Assembly (NCBI RefSeq): GCF_029193885.1
Contig: NZ_JARFVB010000003.1
Location: 310,001-374,000, forward strand
DNA: 64,000 nucleotides
Origin: Flagellimonas yonaguniensis
Lineage (GTDB): Bacteria > Bacteroidota > Bacteroidia > Flavobacteriales > Flavobacteriaceae
Direction of reading: 5' to 3'
How positions within the stretch are numbered: position 1 is the stretch's first letter; each line of letters begins with the position of its first letter. Both the position numbers and the translations under genes were made by a program. Of this stretch, positions 16,849-24,274 are shown one piece after another. Under the pieces are notes generated by a model. The model saw nothing but the letters and a program-made list of their open reading frames with translations. It did no database searches and had not been told where the DNA came from.

Positions 16849-17245
16849 GGGGCCGACCGGTTTTGACAGCAAGACCAATGGCGATGTAAGCATGTCGAGC
16901 GCTGGGATATAGCTCGTTAATCTCATATTTCACACTTTTAATTGGCGAAAATAATTACGCTCTTGCCGCATAATCTGAATTATAGTAGGATTTGCCTCGT
17001 TCCTACAAGGTAGGGAAGCGAGATGTTCCTGAATAGCCCTTGTTGACGGCGATTCGTTTAGGAGCACCAAAAAAGTCAACACAAGGGTGTCCGCTCGCTT
17101 TGGCGACACCTCTAAAACCTTAAGAAGATAAGTGTATGTTAGGCAGTATCTGGTCAGGCATACATCGAAAATCAAGCAGATACTAAGCATGTAGAAAGCA
17201 TGGTTATTGCTTGTTTGGACGAGGGTTCGAATCCCTCCGGCTCCA
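16849..17245 (+). ncRNA. ssrA: Transfer-messenger RNA (tmRNA)
   Basis: The 5' end GGGGCCGACCGGTTTTGACAG and the 3' end GGTTCGAATCCCTCCGGCTCC form the tRNA-like domain; GGGGCCG pairs with CGGCTCC with one G-U. The resume codon GGC at 16944 opens a tag frame reading GENNYALAA and stops with TAA at 16971-16973, the usual Bacteroidota tag. CCA is not encoded after the discriminator A. The RNA rescues stalled ribosomes with SmpB. Its 3' end is the apparent insertion site of the downstream mobile element. Confidence 0.97.
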
Positions 17246-17271
17246 CTAAATCACTATCAAAACAACACATT

Positions 17272-17304
17272 AAACCTGTAAATTACTTATTTACAGGTTT
17301 TTTT
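17272..17304 (+). terminator. Terminator of ssrA
   Basis: AAACCTGTAAAT (17272-17283) and ATTTACAGGTTT (17289-17300) form a perfect 12-bp stem with a 5-nt loop followed by T residues. It lies about 27 bp past the tmRNA end, inside the inserted DNA if integration is at the ssrA 3' end, so the element supplies the terminator. Confidence 0.85.
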
Positions 17305-17483
17305 ATTTTATTTAGTTTCATTTAAACTCAATTAAAATCAGTTTTAAAGGCACCAAATCGATACCTATTTTAAAAATCAAAAATAGGTATCGATTTCTCT
17401 GTAATTTATTCTTTTTTAACGTTTTATAAAACTCTAATAAGTTATTTTTTATACCTTTATTGACATAAATCGATACCCAAAAT

Positions 17484-18725
17484 ATGTCAAATTCCTTCGC
17501 CGTCTTATTTTACCCTAAGGACAAACGCCTCGACAAGAACGGAAAGGCCGGACTATACCTAAGATTAACGGTAAATGGCCAACGCTCTGTAATTAGTCTT
17601 CATCGAAAAATTGACCCTGAAAAATGGGATTCTAGAATGAACAAATTGAAAGGAAAGGGAGTTGAAGCCGAAGAATTGAATCGATTTATGGCCACCGTAC
17701 GCCATAAGATCAATAAGATTCACCACGAATTGGTAGAAGAAGGAGAGTTTTTCACCGTACACGATGTAAAGGATAAGTTTTTAGGCAACGACAAAAGGGT
17801 TAAGATGCTGTTAGAACTCTTCGATGAACATAACCGGCAAATGAAGAAGCTGATTGATATTGAATTCGCCCTAGGCACCTATAAAAGATACCACACCACA
17901 AGGAACCATGTAGCTGAGTTTGTTAAGTCTGAATTCAAAAAATCAGATATCCCGGTCCGAGATGTGGATTTAAAATTCATTAAAGGATTTGAATACTTTT
18001 TGAAAACAGCCAAAGAGTGCAACCACAACTCGGCTTTGAAATACATCAACAATTTCAAAAAGATTATCCGCATGGCAGTTGCCCATGAATGGGTAAGCAA
18101 AGATCCTTTCTACAATTATAAGGTACAGTTCAAAACAGTGGAAAGGGAATTCTTGTCCAAGGAAGAACTACAAGCCTTAGTAGACAAGAAAATTAGTGGA
18201 GAACGTCTAAATGTAGTCCGGGATATGTTTGTATTCTGCTGTTATACCGGCCTCTCTTATATTGATATTCAGAAACTACATCCAGACAACATCGTAACCC
18301 ATATTGATGGAAGTCTATGGATAAAGTCCAAACGGACAAAGACCAAATCCAGATTGGGTATTCCCCTACTCCCGACAGCATTAGCAATAATAGAAAAGTA
18401 CCAAAGCCACCCTAAAGTTGTCAATGGAGATTGTGTATTGCCTGTTTTAAGCAACCAGAAATCCAATGCTTATTTAAAGGAAATTGCAGATCTCTGCGGG
18501 ATTAAAAAGAATTTGACCACCCATTTAGCGCGACACACTTTTGCAACTACCGTCACACTTTCCAATGGAGTTCCCATAGAAACCGTGGGGCAAATGCTGG
18601 GACATAAAAACCTTCGTACTACTCAACATTACGCCAAGATCATTGATAGGAAGGTGAGCGAGGATATGGCCGCATTGAAAGACATTTTAGGAAATCAAAG
18701 TACGGCTAAAATTGAAAAGATGTAG
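17484..18725 (+). CDS. Tyrosine recombinase/integrase of the Bacteroidota ICE type
   Basis: The 413-residue protein has an N-terminal arm-binding domain (AVLFYPKDKRLDKNGKAGLYLRLTVNG), a SAM-like core-binding domain (about 110-215) and a C-terminal catalytic domain. Catalytic motifs are THLARHTF (His-x-x-Arg), GHKNLRTTQHYAKI (His and nucleophile Tyr) and FCCYTGLSYIDIQKL at the first-Arg position, where a non-Arg residue is present as in IntDOT-like enzymes. It should integrate and excise the element at the ssrA 3' end, with the Xis-like gene at 37860 as a candidate helper. Confidence 0.92.
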   Translation: MSNSFAVLFYPKDKRLDKNGKAGLYLRLTVNGQRSVISLHRKIDPEKWDSRMNKLKGKGVEAEELNRFMATVRHKINKIHHELVEEGEFFTVHDVKDKFLGNDKRVKMLLELFDEHNRQMKKLIDIEFALGTYKRYHTTRNHVAEFVKSEFKKSDIPVRDVDLKFIKGFEYFLKTAKECNHNSALKYINNFKKIIRMAVAHEWVSKDPFYNYKVQFKTVEREFLSKEELQALVDKKISGERLNVVRDMFVFCCYTGLSYIDIQKLHPDNIVTHIDGSLWIKSKRTKTKSRLGIPLLPTALAIIEKYQSHPKVVNGDCVLPVLSNQKSNAYLKEIADLCGIKKNLTTHLARHTFATTVTLSNGVPIETVGQMLGHKNLRTTQHYAKIIDRKVSEDMAALKDILGNQSTAKIEKM

Positions 18726-18742
18726 ATTCTGATTATCATTGA

Positions 18743-19000
18743 GGCGATTCTTACCTTAAGGAAATTGCAACGGCATACAAGATCAAAAAGACATTGACCA
18801 CGCATTTGGCCAGACGTACTTTCGCAACCACCGTAACCCTTTCCAGTGGGGTACCCATAGAATCGGTGAGCAAAATTCCTGGCCATAACTATTTGAAGAC
18901 GACCCAAATCTATACCAAAGTATTGGACAGTAAAATTTCGGATGATATGGAAAAATTGAAAAATGACCCTAGCTTATTGGAATTGGCTAAATCAATATGA
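18743..19000 (+). pseudogene. C-terminal remnant of a second tyrosine recombinase
   Basis: After an in-frame TGA at 18740, the frame reads GDSYLKEIATAYKIKKTLTT, HLARRTFATTVTLSSGVPIE and GHNYLKTTQIYTKVL, clearly homologous to the last 90 residues of the intact integrase (YLKEIADLCGIKKNLTTHLA). The N-terminal 320 residues are missing. The normal LGH is PGH here. It is probably a scar from an earlier or nested element at the same site. Confidence 0.8.
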
Positions 19001-19202
19001 ATTTAACTATGTCCTCAGATGGGTAAGTTTACATTCTTTAATGACGCCCAACGGTTTGTCTATGCGCTGTGTCCTCCCGAAGGGCATTGCGAATAGGTTT
19101 TATTGTATTCCGTTTGTTTATTTTTTGTTTCGCGACTAATCCAACACATTTTATTTTGATAAATTTTACTTCTTATCAAAAAATGAATAGTATGAATATC
19201 AA
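19001..19202. other. Non-coding interval with a terminator-like hairpin for the CBASS-like operon
   Basis: No gene is seen. TTTTGATAA (19154-19162) and TTATCAAAA (19173-19181) form a 9-bp hairpin that could end the minus-strand operon. The block 19040-19140 (CGCCCAACGG, TTTCGCGACTAATCCAAC) looks like the conserved intergenic filler often seen in Bacteroidota genomic islands, but I cannot assign it. Confidence 0.4.
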
Positions 19203-20027
19203 TTAGATTTCCTCATCAATAGTTTCATCAATTTTATCTAAGTAAGTTTGAAGGTTGATCGCTGGAACCGTACCAATAGCTTGTTGTAAGTATCTAGTCA
19301 GTTGCATAAAGAACGTTACTAACGAATTTTCCTCTTTGCTAAAACGTAATTCACGGAACTTTCTATTCTCATAGAATTCGAGATATTTATCCTGACCAGT
19401 TTCTTTTATTTCTTCTGAAGGTTCATAATCAACAAAGAAAGCCCCATAGTCCGCTATACAACCAATATCAATACTTTTAAGCCCTTTTTGTGCCTTGAGA
19501 TGACCTTCTATCGTCCTATTATTTTTGTGCGTGTAAGAATTAGCGCTGCACAAAATTCCTCCAATAATTTTTGTCAATGGTCTTGGGTCAAACTTTCGTC
19601 CCGAATTAATCATGTTGGTGCTTGTCCTTAGTAACCTTCTTACACTTTCAATTTTTTCCCCTGCATATTCAATATTTGACTTGCCATCTGAACTATCTCC
19701 AATATCAGGTTTTACTTCAAAAACTGCATAAACCCCCTCGGCCGGTATATAGTGAAAACCATTTTGCGAAAAAATAAATGGAGTAAACCAATTATCGTAG
19801 ATAACCACATCAATTTGATGACTTGTATTTCCTTCGTGATCAATAACAATTGCCTTGTCCACACTATATCTGTTGGGCAAGTATTTCCTTAACCATTCTA
19901 TCCATGCATTTTCAAGAGAGTCCCCCTTGGAACCAGGGTGTGTGATAAAATCACGGTTTGTATTTAACGTTGCATTCATTTGGGTTTGAAGCCCAGTAAA
20001 AAGAGACTTGATATCAATTCGTTTCAT
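19203..20027 (-). CDS. DUF6602 protein with PD-(D/E)XK nuclease-like motif, candidate CBASS effector
   Basis: This 274-residue soluble protein carries the acidic signature of restriction-endonuclease-like folds: Glu39 in GDSLENAWIEWL, Asp73 in SHQIDVVIYDNW, and Glu104-x-Lys106 in YAVFEVKPDI. A helical C-terminal region follows (FMQLTRYLQQAIG, acidic tail DETIDEEI). I take it as DUF6602, a family met in defence contexts. It is the last gene of a minus-strand operon and overlaps the E2-like gene by 14 bp, so the three are translationally coupled. In that position CBASS operons carry the effector. There is no SAVED, TIR or transmembrane segment, so how it would sense a nucleotide is unclear. Confidence 0.7.
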   Translation of the reverse strand: MKRIDIKSLFTGLQTQMNATLNTNRDFITHPGSKGDSLENAWIEWLRKYLPNRYSVDKAIVIDHEGNTSHQIDVVIYDNWFTPFIFSQNGFHYIPAEGVYAVFEVKPDIGDSSDGKSNIEYAGEKIESVRRLLRTSTNMINSGRKFDPRPLTKIIGGILCSANSYTHKNNRTIEGHLKAQKGLKSIDIGCIADYGAFFVDYEPSEEIKETGQDKYLEFYENRKFRELRFSKEENSLVTFFMQLTRYLQQAIGTVPAINLQTYLDKIDETIDEEI

Positions 20028-20661
20028 TTAAATTTCCTTTTAAAAGTATTAGTATCTTATGCACGTAATCGTGTCCAGGTTTAATTATTTCGTTCCACTT
20101 TTCATTGTGGCATTTCTTGAATTTCAATCCGCTACCACAAGGGCATTTGTGATTTCTTTCAGGCCATTTAGAGCGGGCAATCATTTCCAGCTCCTCAATA
20201 ATTTTCGTGCGATCATCCAGACCAAGTTTTACTTCATAGTATTCCCATATTCCTTCATATCCATGTGCATATTCTCCATCAGGGTAAAATCCCTTTCTTT
20301 CACGGTAGGTTTCACGGGCCAAGTGCGGAACCAGTACTTTGTCCAGAAAGAATTTGAACGATATTCCGTTCTTGGAAACTACACGTTCTTCTGGAAGGAC
20401 GGCTAGGCATAATGTATTGTCATGGTTGACGTGTCTGTCGGCAATCCTTGGAATTTTATTACTCGTTTCGATTACGCTTGGGAAACATCTTGGGAACGAT
20501 TCTGGGAATTTAATCAACACCTCATACCGATCAATTTCTCCTTTTTCAGGATGGATCAATGGAATCTTACCCCTAACGCGTACGTATCCATCTTCCGTCA
20601 CCCGTTGTAAATACGGGTATGATTTTAGGGCAGCATCAATATCTTTAATGACTCTACTCAT
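20014..20661 (-). CDS. E2-like conjugating protein with C-terminal SEC-C zinc motif (CBASS accessory)
   Basis: This 215-residue protein has an E2/UBC-like core in about residues 1-145. It has a beta-meander (VRVRGKIPLIHPEKGEIDRY), FPESFPRCFPSVIE, and HVNHDNTLCLAVLPE with candidate catalytic Cys85, at the place of the HPN...C segment of E2 enzymes. The C-terminus holds a SEC-C motif (Cys173, Cys175, Cys184, His185 in KCPCGSGLKFKKCH). No E1 or JAB gene is nearby, as in short type II CBASS, where E2 alone primes the nucleotidyltransferase. Its ATG follows the CD-NTase stop with no gap. Confidence 0.75.
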   Translation of the reverse strand: MSRVIKDIDAALKSYPYLQRVTEDGYVRVRGKIPLIHPEKGEIDRYEVLIKFPESFPRCFPSVIETSNKIPRIADRHVNHDNTLCLAVLPEERVVSKNGISFKFFLDKVLVPHLARETYRERKGFYPDGEYAHGYEGIWEYYEVKLGLDDRTKIIEELEMIARSKWPERNHKCPCGSGLKFKKCHNEKWNEIIKPGHDYVHKILILLKGNLNETN

Positions 20662-21621
20662 TTAGAAATGACACCATGGTTTTTGAATTATTCCCGATCT
20701 AGCAATGTCCAAGGCAGCATCAGTTCTTTCCTCTTCATCTTCTTCAAAAAACTCATCATTCACAGGAAAGTAGGACTTGAGATTGTCACCAGATGATTCA
20801 ATCATTTCGAGCATCTGTTTGATATCCCGCTGTAAGTCTTCCTTTTCTGAATCTGTCATTGTATTGGACACCACGTTGTTTGAGTTTGCAGGATCCTCCA
20901 GACGGATGGTTTGTATATTATCTCTGATATATTCCAATACCATTTCAAGCTTTTCCCAAATATCACTAGGGACGTCAGAACACTTTTCAAAAGCCTTAAT
21001 TGTAATAAGTTCTACAAAGAATGATTTTACTCTTTTCTTGTTCTTATTTGATTTCCAAACCTTCAACAGTCTGATGATTTCTCTTTCGGAACTCTTGCCT
21101 TTTACAAGATCAATGTGCTTTTGGATATTGGTTTGGGTGGTACTCGCAGGTTCCAACAATTTTGGACGCACATATAAATTCAGTCTGTGGGTGTCCAAAT
21201 AATCTTCGGCACTCAATTCTCTTCCTGGAACAATGTCCATTTGAATCTCGTCACCATCAATGAAGAATGTAATACCTGTTGATACTCGTTGCTTTCGCGT
21301 GGCATACGCCACCAAATCATCATCTTCAAATTCTTCATTGAAAAAATCAAAGACGGCATCTGCCATTTCTTCCAATGTATCAAAGGCATTGCGTTTAAAT
21401 GGCTGACATATATCTAAGTCGAATTTGGTATTAATTGCATCATGCTTTGCGTATGATCCGGAGTTAATCGCTCTTGTCACAATTTGATCCTTAAACTTCT
21501 CAGCTAACGCGTCTTTTACAATTTCTCTCTTCTCAATGTAATTCTCCATCAGATCAGATACATGTTTCATCTTGTAACTTTCCAGCACTTGCTGGAGGTA
21601 GTTGTTTTTGTTTAAACTCAT
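20662..21621 (-). CDS. CD-NTase-family nucleotidyltransferase (CBASS signal synthase)
   Basis: This 319-residue protein has the Pol-beta-type active site of OAS/CD-NTase enzymes: Gly55-Ser56 in INSGSYAKHDA, Asp68-x-Asp70 in TKFDLDICQPF, and the third acid Asp129 in DEIQMDIVPG. A helical C-terminal domain (REIIRLLKVWKSNKNKKRVKSFFVE) follows. Such enzymes make cyclic or linear oligonucleotides on phage infection. The C-terminal tail ends PWCHF; in type II systems the tail is the conjugation site. It is the first of three tightly packed genes and diverges from a sigma/protease operon. The product nucleotide cannot be told from the sequence. Confidence 0.85.
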   Translation of the reverse strand: MSLNKNNYLQQVLESYKMKHVSDLMENYIEKREIVKDALAEKFKDQIVTRAINSGSYAKHDAINTKFDLDICQPFKRNAFDTLEEMADAVFDFFNEEFEDDDLVAYATRKQRVSTGITFFIDGDEIQMDIVPGRELSAEDYLDTHRLNLYVRPKLLEPASTTQTNIQKHIDLVKGKSSEREIIRLLKVWKSNKNKKRVKSFFVELITIKAFEKCSDVPSDIWEKLEMVLEYIRDNIQTIRLEDPANSNNVVSNTMTDSEKEDLQRDIKQMLEMIESSGDNLKSYFPVNDEFFEEDEEERTDAALDIARSGIIQKPWCHF

Positions 21622-21706
21622 CTTTTTTACTTTTTTTTTGACTTAATTTTAATACTTATCTCTATTTTGGTATTAACCGAACATTTTCACTATTCCGGAA
21701 AACAAA
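21622..21706. promoter_or_regulatory. Divergent control region between the CBASS-like and sigma/ImmA operons
   Basis: Only 85 bp separate the two divergent starts, so both promoters must overlap or abut here. No TANNTTTG box is evident on either strand. This would fit use of an alternative sigma factor such as the one encoded next door. A TTCCGGAA palindrome lies at 21693-21700 and a GGTATTAACC quasi-palindrome at 21669-21678. Confidence 0.45.
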
Positions 21707-22294
21707 GTGGATTTTATTAGAAAAAGACAAATACAGGTCGAATTAGATAAGATCTCAGAACAAGAGTGGGAAGAGATATGTAATCGATGTAAATCTTTTC
21801 TTAAAAAAAAGTTGTTCAATAAAACCAGCTTTGGAGCTCATTCAGAAAAAGAGCTTGGTGTACCCGCAATTGATTATTACTTTGAAGAGGCTGTATCAAA
21901 AATATTTGCTTTTGAATGGGAGTGGCAGTTTGAGAAGTACACGATTGTCCAACAAGTAATGAGAATTGCAGGTAGCTTGATATCAAAAAAGGTTGACAAG
22001 TATAGACGAAAAGCAGAAAACGGATTAGTTGAAACAGAATATAACGATGACATGGCTTATGATTTATTTGATGAGGTTTATGACGCCGGTATTGACGAAC
22101 TCTTAGACTGCATTGAGAGAATAGTGAAAGAAGGGGATGAGTTTCTGCAGATGCATTGGGAATCTATAAAGGAAGGATTAAAGTCCAGCCAAATTGCGGA
22201 AATTATTGAAAAGCCGGTTAATTATGTATACAGGCAGAACGAAAAACTGATCTATCACGCTAAGACCAAATGCTTGACTAATCATGACATATAG
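21707..22294 (+). CDS. Sigma-70-like (ECF-type) factor
   Basis: This 195-residue protein starts with GTG. Residues about 55-105 resemble sigma region 2 (DYYFEEAVSKIFAFEWEWQF, then VMRIAGSLISKKVDKYRRK). The C-terminal part (FLQMHWESIKEGLKSSQIAE, IIEKPVNYVYRQNEKLIYHAK) resembles a region 4 helix-turn-helix. The linker is acidic. It is the first gene of a three-gene operon (gaps of 2 bp and -14 bp) and diverges from the CD-NTase gene. I infer that it directs transcription of the divergent immune operon. It could also be a sigma-like DNA-binding regulator without RNA polymerase binding. Confidence 0.65.
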   Translation: MDFIRKRQIQVELDKISEQEWEEICNRCKSFLKKKLFNKTSFGAHSEKELGVPAIDYYFEEAVSKIFAFEWEWQFEKYTIVQQVMRIAGSLISKKVDKYRRKAENGLVETEYNDDMAYDLFDEVYDAGIDELLDCIERIVKEGDEFLQMHWESIKEGLKSSQIAEIIEKPVNYVYRQNEKLIYHAKTKCLTNHDI

Positions 22295-22296
22295 AC

Positions 22297-22662
22297 ATGG
22301 AAGGTAAGAAGATACTAAATGTTATATCCTCTCTGGAGGTTGAAGCAGCACAAAAAATGCCCGTTAGTGAATTGGAGACATTTGATAATGTTAGAAGCAT
22401 CATGTTTATAAGACGACAAAAGTTCCAGCAGAAGGTTCAGTTGAATAGAGAGAAGTACGCTATTCTCCTCAATAGCGTTAGTGATGCAGCTAAGGAAAAG
22501 ATAGAAGCGTTAAAGAATCTTTCAACTGAAGCTCTTTTGACATTGATAAAGCAAAGAGATGTAAATTTTCAGTTCAGGAATCTTGAAAAACTTGATGAAA
22601 ATCAACTGCGAGAGATACTAGAAGATCTTTATATGTTGGATGAGCTGAATGATGAAGAATAA
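22297..22662 (+). CDS. Small helical protein between sigma-like factor and ImmA/IrrE protease, candidate anti-sigma factor
   Basis: This 121-residue, entirely alpha-helical, charged protein (LEVEAAQKMPVSELETFDNV, SIMFIRRQKFQQKVQLNRE) has no membrane segment and no recognised domain. Its start is 2 bp after the sigma-like stop and its end overlaps the metalloprotease gene by 14 bp. Its place suggests that it is the inhibitor of the sigma-like factor and the substrate of the protease, but this is inference from order only. Confidence 0.6.
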   Translation: MEGKKILNVISSLEVEAAQKMPVSELETFDNVRSIMFIRRQKFQQKVQLNREKYAILLNSVSDAAKEKIEALKNLSTEALLTLIKQRDVNFQFRNLEKLDENQLREILEDLYMLDELNDEE

Positions 22663-23443
22663 CCCTAGGAAATTAGCGCTGGAAATATTGACTAACTTTG
22701 GAATTGATAACCCAAGGGATGTAACCATTGAAGATGTAATCTACGCACTTAATATTCCATTGAAGTATTCAAAACTTACGAATTGTGATGGAAGAATTAT
22801 CCATGGTGAGGGAAAGTCATTAATTGTCATAAATGACAGTATTGATTTTGAGACAAGACGTAACTTTACTTTAGCCCATGAGCTCGGACATTACCTTATG
22901 CACAGAAATGATCTTATACAACATGTGGATGATTCGGCTTCATTAGCTTGGTTTGATACTAAAAACAAAACAAAGATTTCCCAACAGGAAATAGAAGCTA
23001 ATACTTTTGCAGCAGAAATTTTGCTCCCCACTCATTTGTTTACAGAAGAGGTATATAAGCAACCATTTGACCCTAATTTAATTCGAAGCATATCTGATAA
23101 ATACAACGTTAGTCGATCCTCCATAATATACAGATTTGTTGAAATGGGTAATCATCCAATCTGCGTATTTTACACAAAGGATAACAAAGTGAGTTATTGG
23201 AAAAGGTCAAAGGATTTCAATTTCAAAATAAAAGAGTGCACCAGAATTCCCCCTCCTCATGATTCAGTTGCAGCGGAATTTTTTGATGATGGCACAATAT
23301 ATCCGTTAAATGAATCAAAACAGGAAATATCAAAGTCGACGTGGTTGGAGGTTAAAGAGGAATATGCGGATGATACTTTTTATGAGTATTGTCTAGTTCA
23401 TTCCGGAACCAATCTAACTATAAGTGTTATTTGGGAGGATTAA
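22649..23443 (+). CDS. ImmA/IrrE-family zinc metallopeptidase (CapP-like)
   Basis: The protein has 264 residues. The ImmA/IrrE domain (about 15-170) has the zinc motif HELGH at 77-81 in RRNFTLAHELGHYLMHRND and the downstream glutamate in EIEANTFAAEILLPTHLF. SDKYNVSRSSIIYRFVEMG fits the usual helical part after the protease domain. ImmA/IrrE proteins cleave a partner repressor on DNA damage; CapP does so with CapH to induce CBASS. Here the partner HTH repressor is replaced by a sigma-like factor and a small helical protein. The C-terminal 90 residues are an extra domain, possibly a sensor. Confidence 0.88.
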   Translation: MMKNNPRKLALEILTNFGIDNPRDVTIEDVIYALNIPLKYSKLTNCDGRIIHGEGKSLIVINDSIDFETRRNFTLAHELGHYLMHRNDLIQHVDDSASLAWFDTKNKTKISQQEIEANTFAAEILLPTHLFTEEVYKQPFDPNLIRSISDKYNVSRSSIIYRFVEMGNHPICVFYTKDNKVSYWKRSKDFNFKIKECTRIPPPHDSVAAEFFDDGTIYPLNESKQEISKSTWLEVKEEYADDTFYEYCLVHSGTNLTISVIWED

Positions 23444-23568
23444 AATATCAAAACTAATACTCAAGAAATTTGCGATTTAAAGGTTTCCAATTTTGGTTTT
23501 TTGGTGGTAATGACATACAACCCGTTTATATACCTAACTTTATTCAGCGTATACCGCCAATTTGGTCG

Positions 23569-23613
23569 GCTATGCACAAGTTTTTCAGTAAAATGAAAAA
23601 GCATAGCTTTTTT
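23569..23613 (+). terminator. Terminator of the sigma/ImmA operon
   Basis: GCTATGC (23569-23575) pairs with GCATAGC (23601-23607), extended by GTTTTTC/GAAAAA inside, and is followed by six T. It lies 126 bp past the metalloprotease stop. Confidence 0.8.
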
Positions 23614-23688
23614 GTTCAATAAAGTTTGGAGGTGTTTCTAAATGCAATAATTTTCTAAAAAATCAGGAAGTGCCAAAAGATATAATCG

Positions 23689-24168
23689 TTATTTTTTATA
23701 ATATTGATTGCGATTATTGACCTTAATTACTTCTAAACTGCCTTCGTCTACCAGCCGCCTTAGAATTGCTGAAACATTTGATGAAGATGATACTACACCA
23801 AAATCTTCTTTTAATTTGATAACGACTTCACTGTTATATCTTGGTTTTTTAAAAAAACCTTGATTTATGGATTCAATAATCCTTGATGTTAATCTTGTTT
23901 TTTCCTTTCTTGTTGAAGAAAGGCCAAATCTGGGCTTAGATCCAACATTAAAATCAAGAACATCTTTAGGTTGAATGTTGATTGCTAGACATATTTCAAT
24001 AAAATAAGACAAAGAAGTTTCTTCCCCAGATTCTACATCCGAAATTTTTTTATAAGTAAATCCGGTCATTTCAACAACATCTTCAATTTGGAGTTTTTCT
24101 TTCTCCCTTTGCTTTTTTAACCGTTTACCTATTGCTTTTAGTGCACTTGTCTTCTTATATCTAGACAT
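23689..24168 (-). CDS. XRE-family transcriptional regulator with C-terminal winged-helix-like region
   Basis: This 159-residue protein has a Cro/CI helix-turn-helix at about 10-70 (IGKRLKKQREKEKLQIEDVV, then GFTYKKISDVESGE). The C-terminal part (SEVVIKLKEDFGVVSSSSNV, SAILRRLVDEGSLEVIKV) looks like a small winged helix. It is encoded apart from the ImmA/IrrE operon but only 245 bp away, and could be another component of the island's control. It diverges from the RNA candidate at 24275. Confidence 0.8.
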   Translation of the reverse strand: MSRYKKTSALKAIGKRLKKQREKEKLQIEDVVEMTGFTYKKISDVESGEETSLSYFIEICLAINIQPKDVLDFNVGSKPRFGLSSTRKEKTRLTSRIIESINQGFFKKPRYNSEVVIKLKEDFGVVSSSSNVSAILRRLVDEGSLEVIKVNNRNQYYKK

Positions 24169-24237
24169 AAGTCAAAGTGAGCAATAGAATCAGAGACAAA
24201 AAATTACATATAATATAATTTTGTCTTTTAATTCCAA

Positions 24238-24268
24238 TTGTTTATGTTTGGAGTTAGAAATATATTTG
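24238..24268 (+). promoter_or_regulatory. Consensus promoter of an RNA candidate
   Basis: TTG at 24238-24240 and TATATTTG at 24261-24268 are separated by 20 bp, an excellent Bacteroidota promoter. Transcription would start near 24275. No protein-coding gene begins within 650 bp downstream. Confidence 0.65.
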
Positions 24269-24274
24269 CGATAC

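Noticed and set aside
23689..24168. XRE regulator as the CapH partner of the ImmA/IrrE protease
   Set aside because: It is on the opposite strand beyond the operon terminator, while CapH-CapP genes are adjacent and co-directional; a link is possible but not supported.
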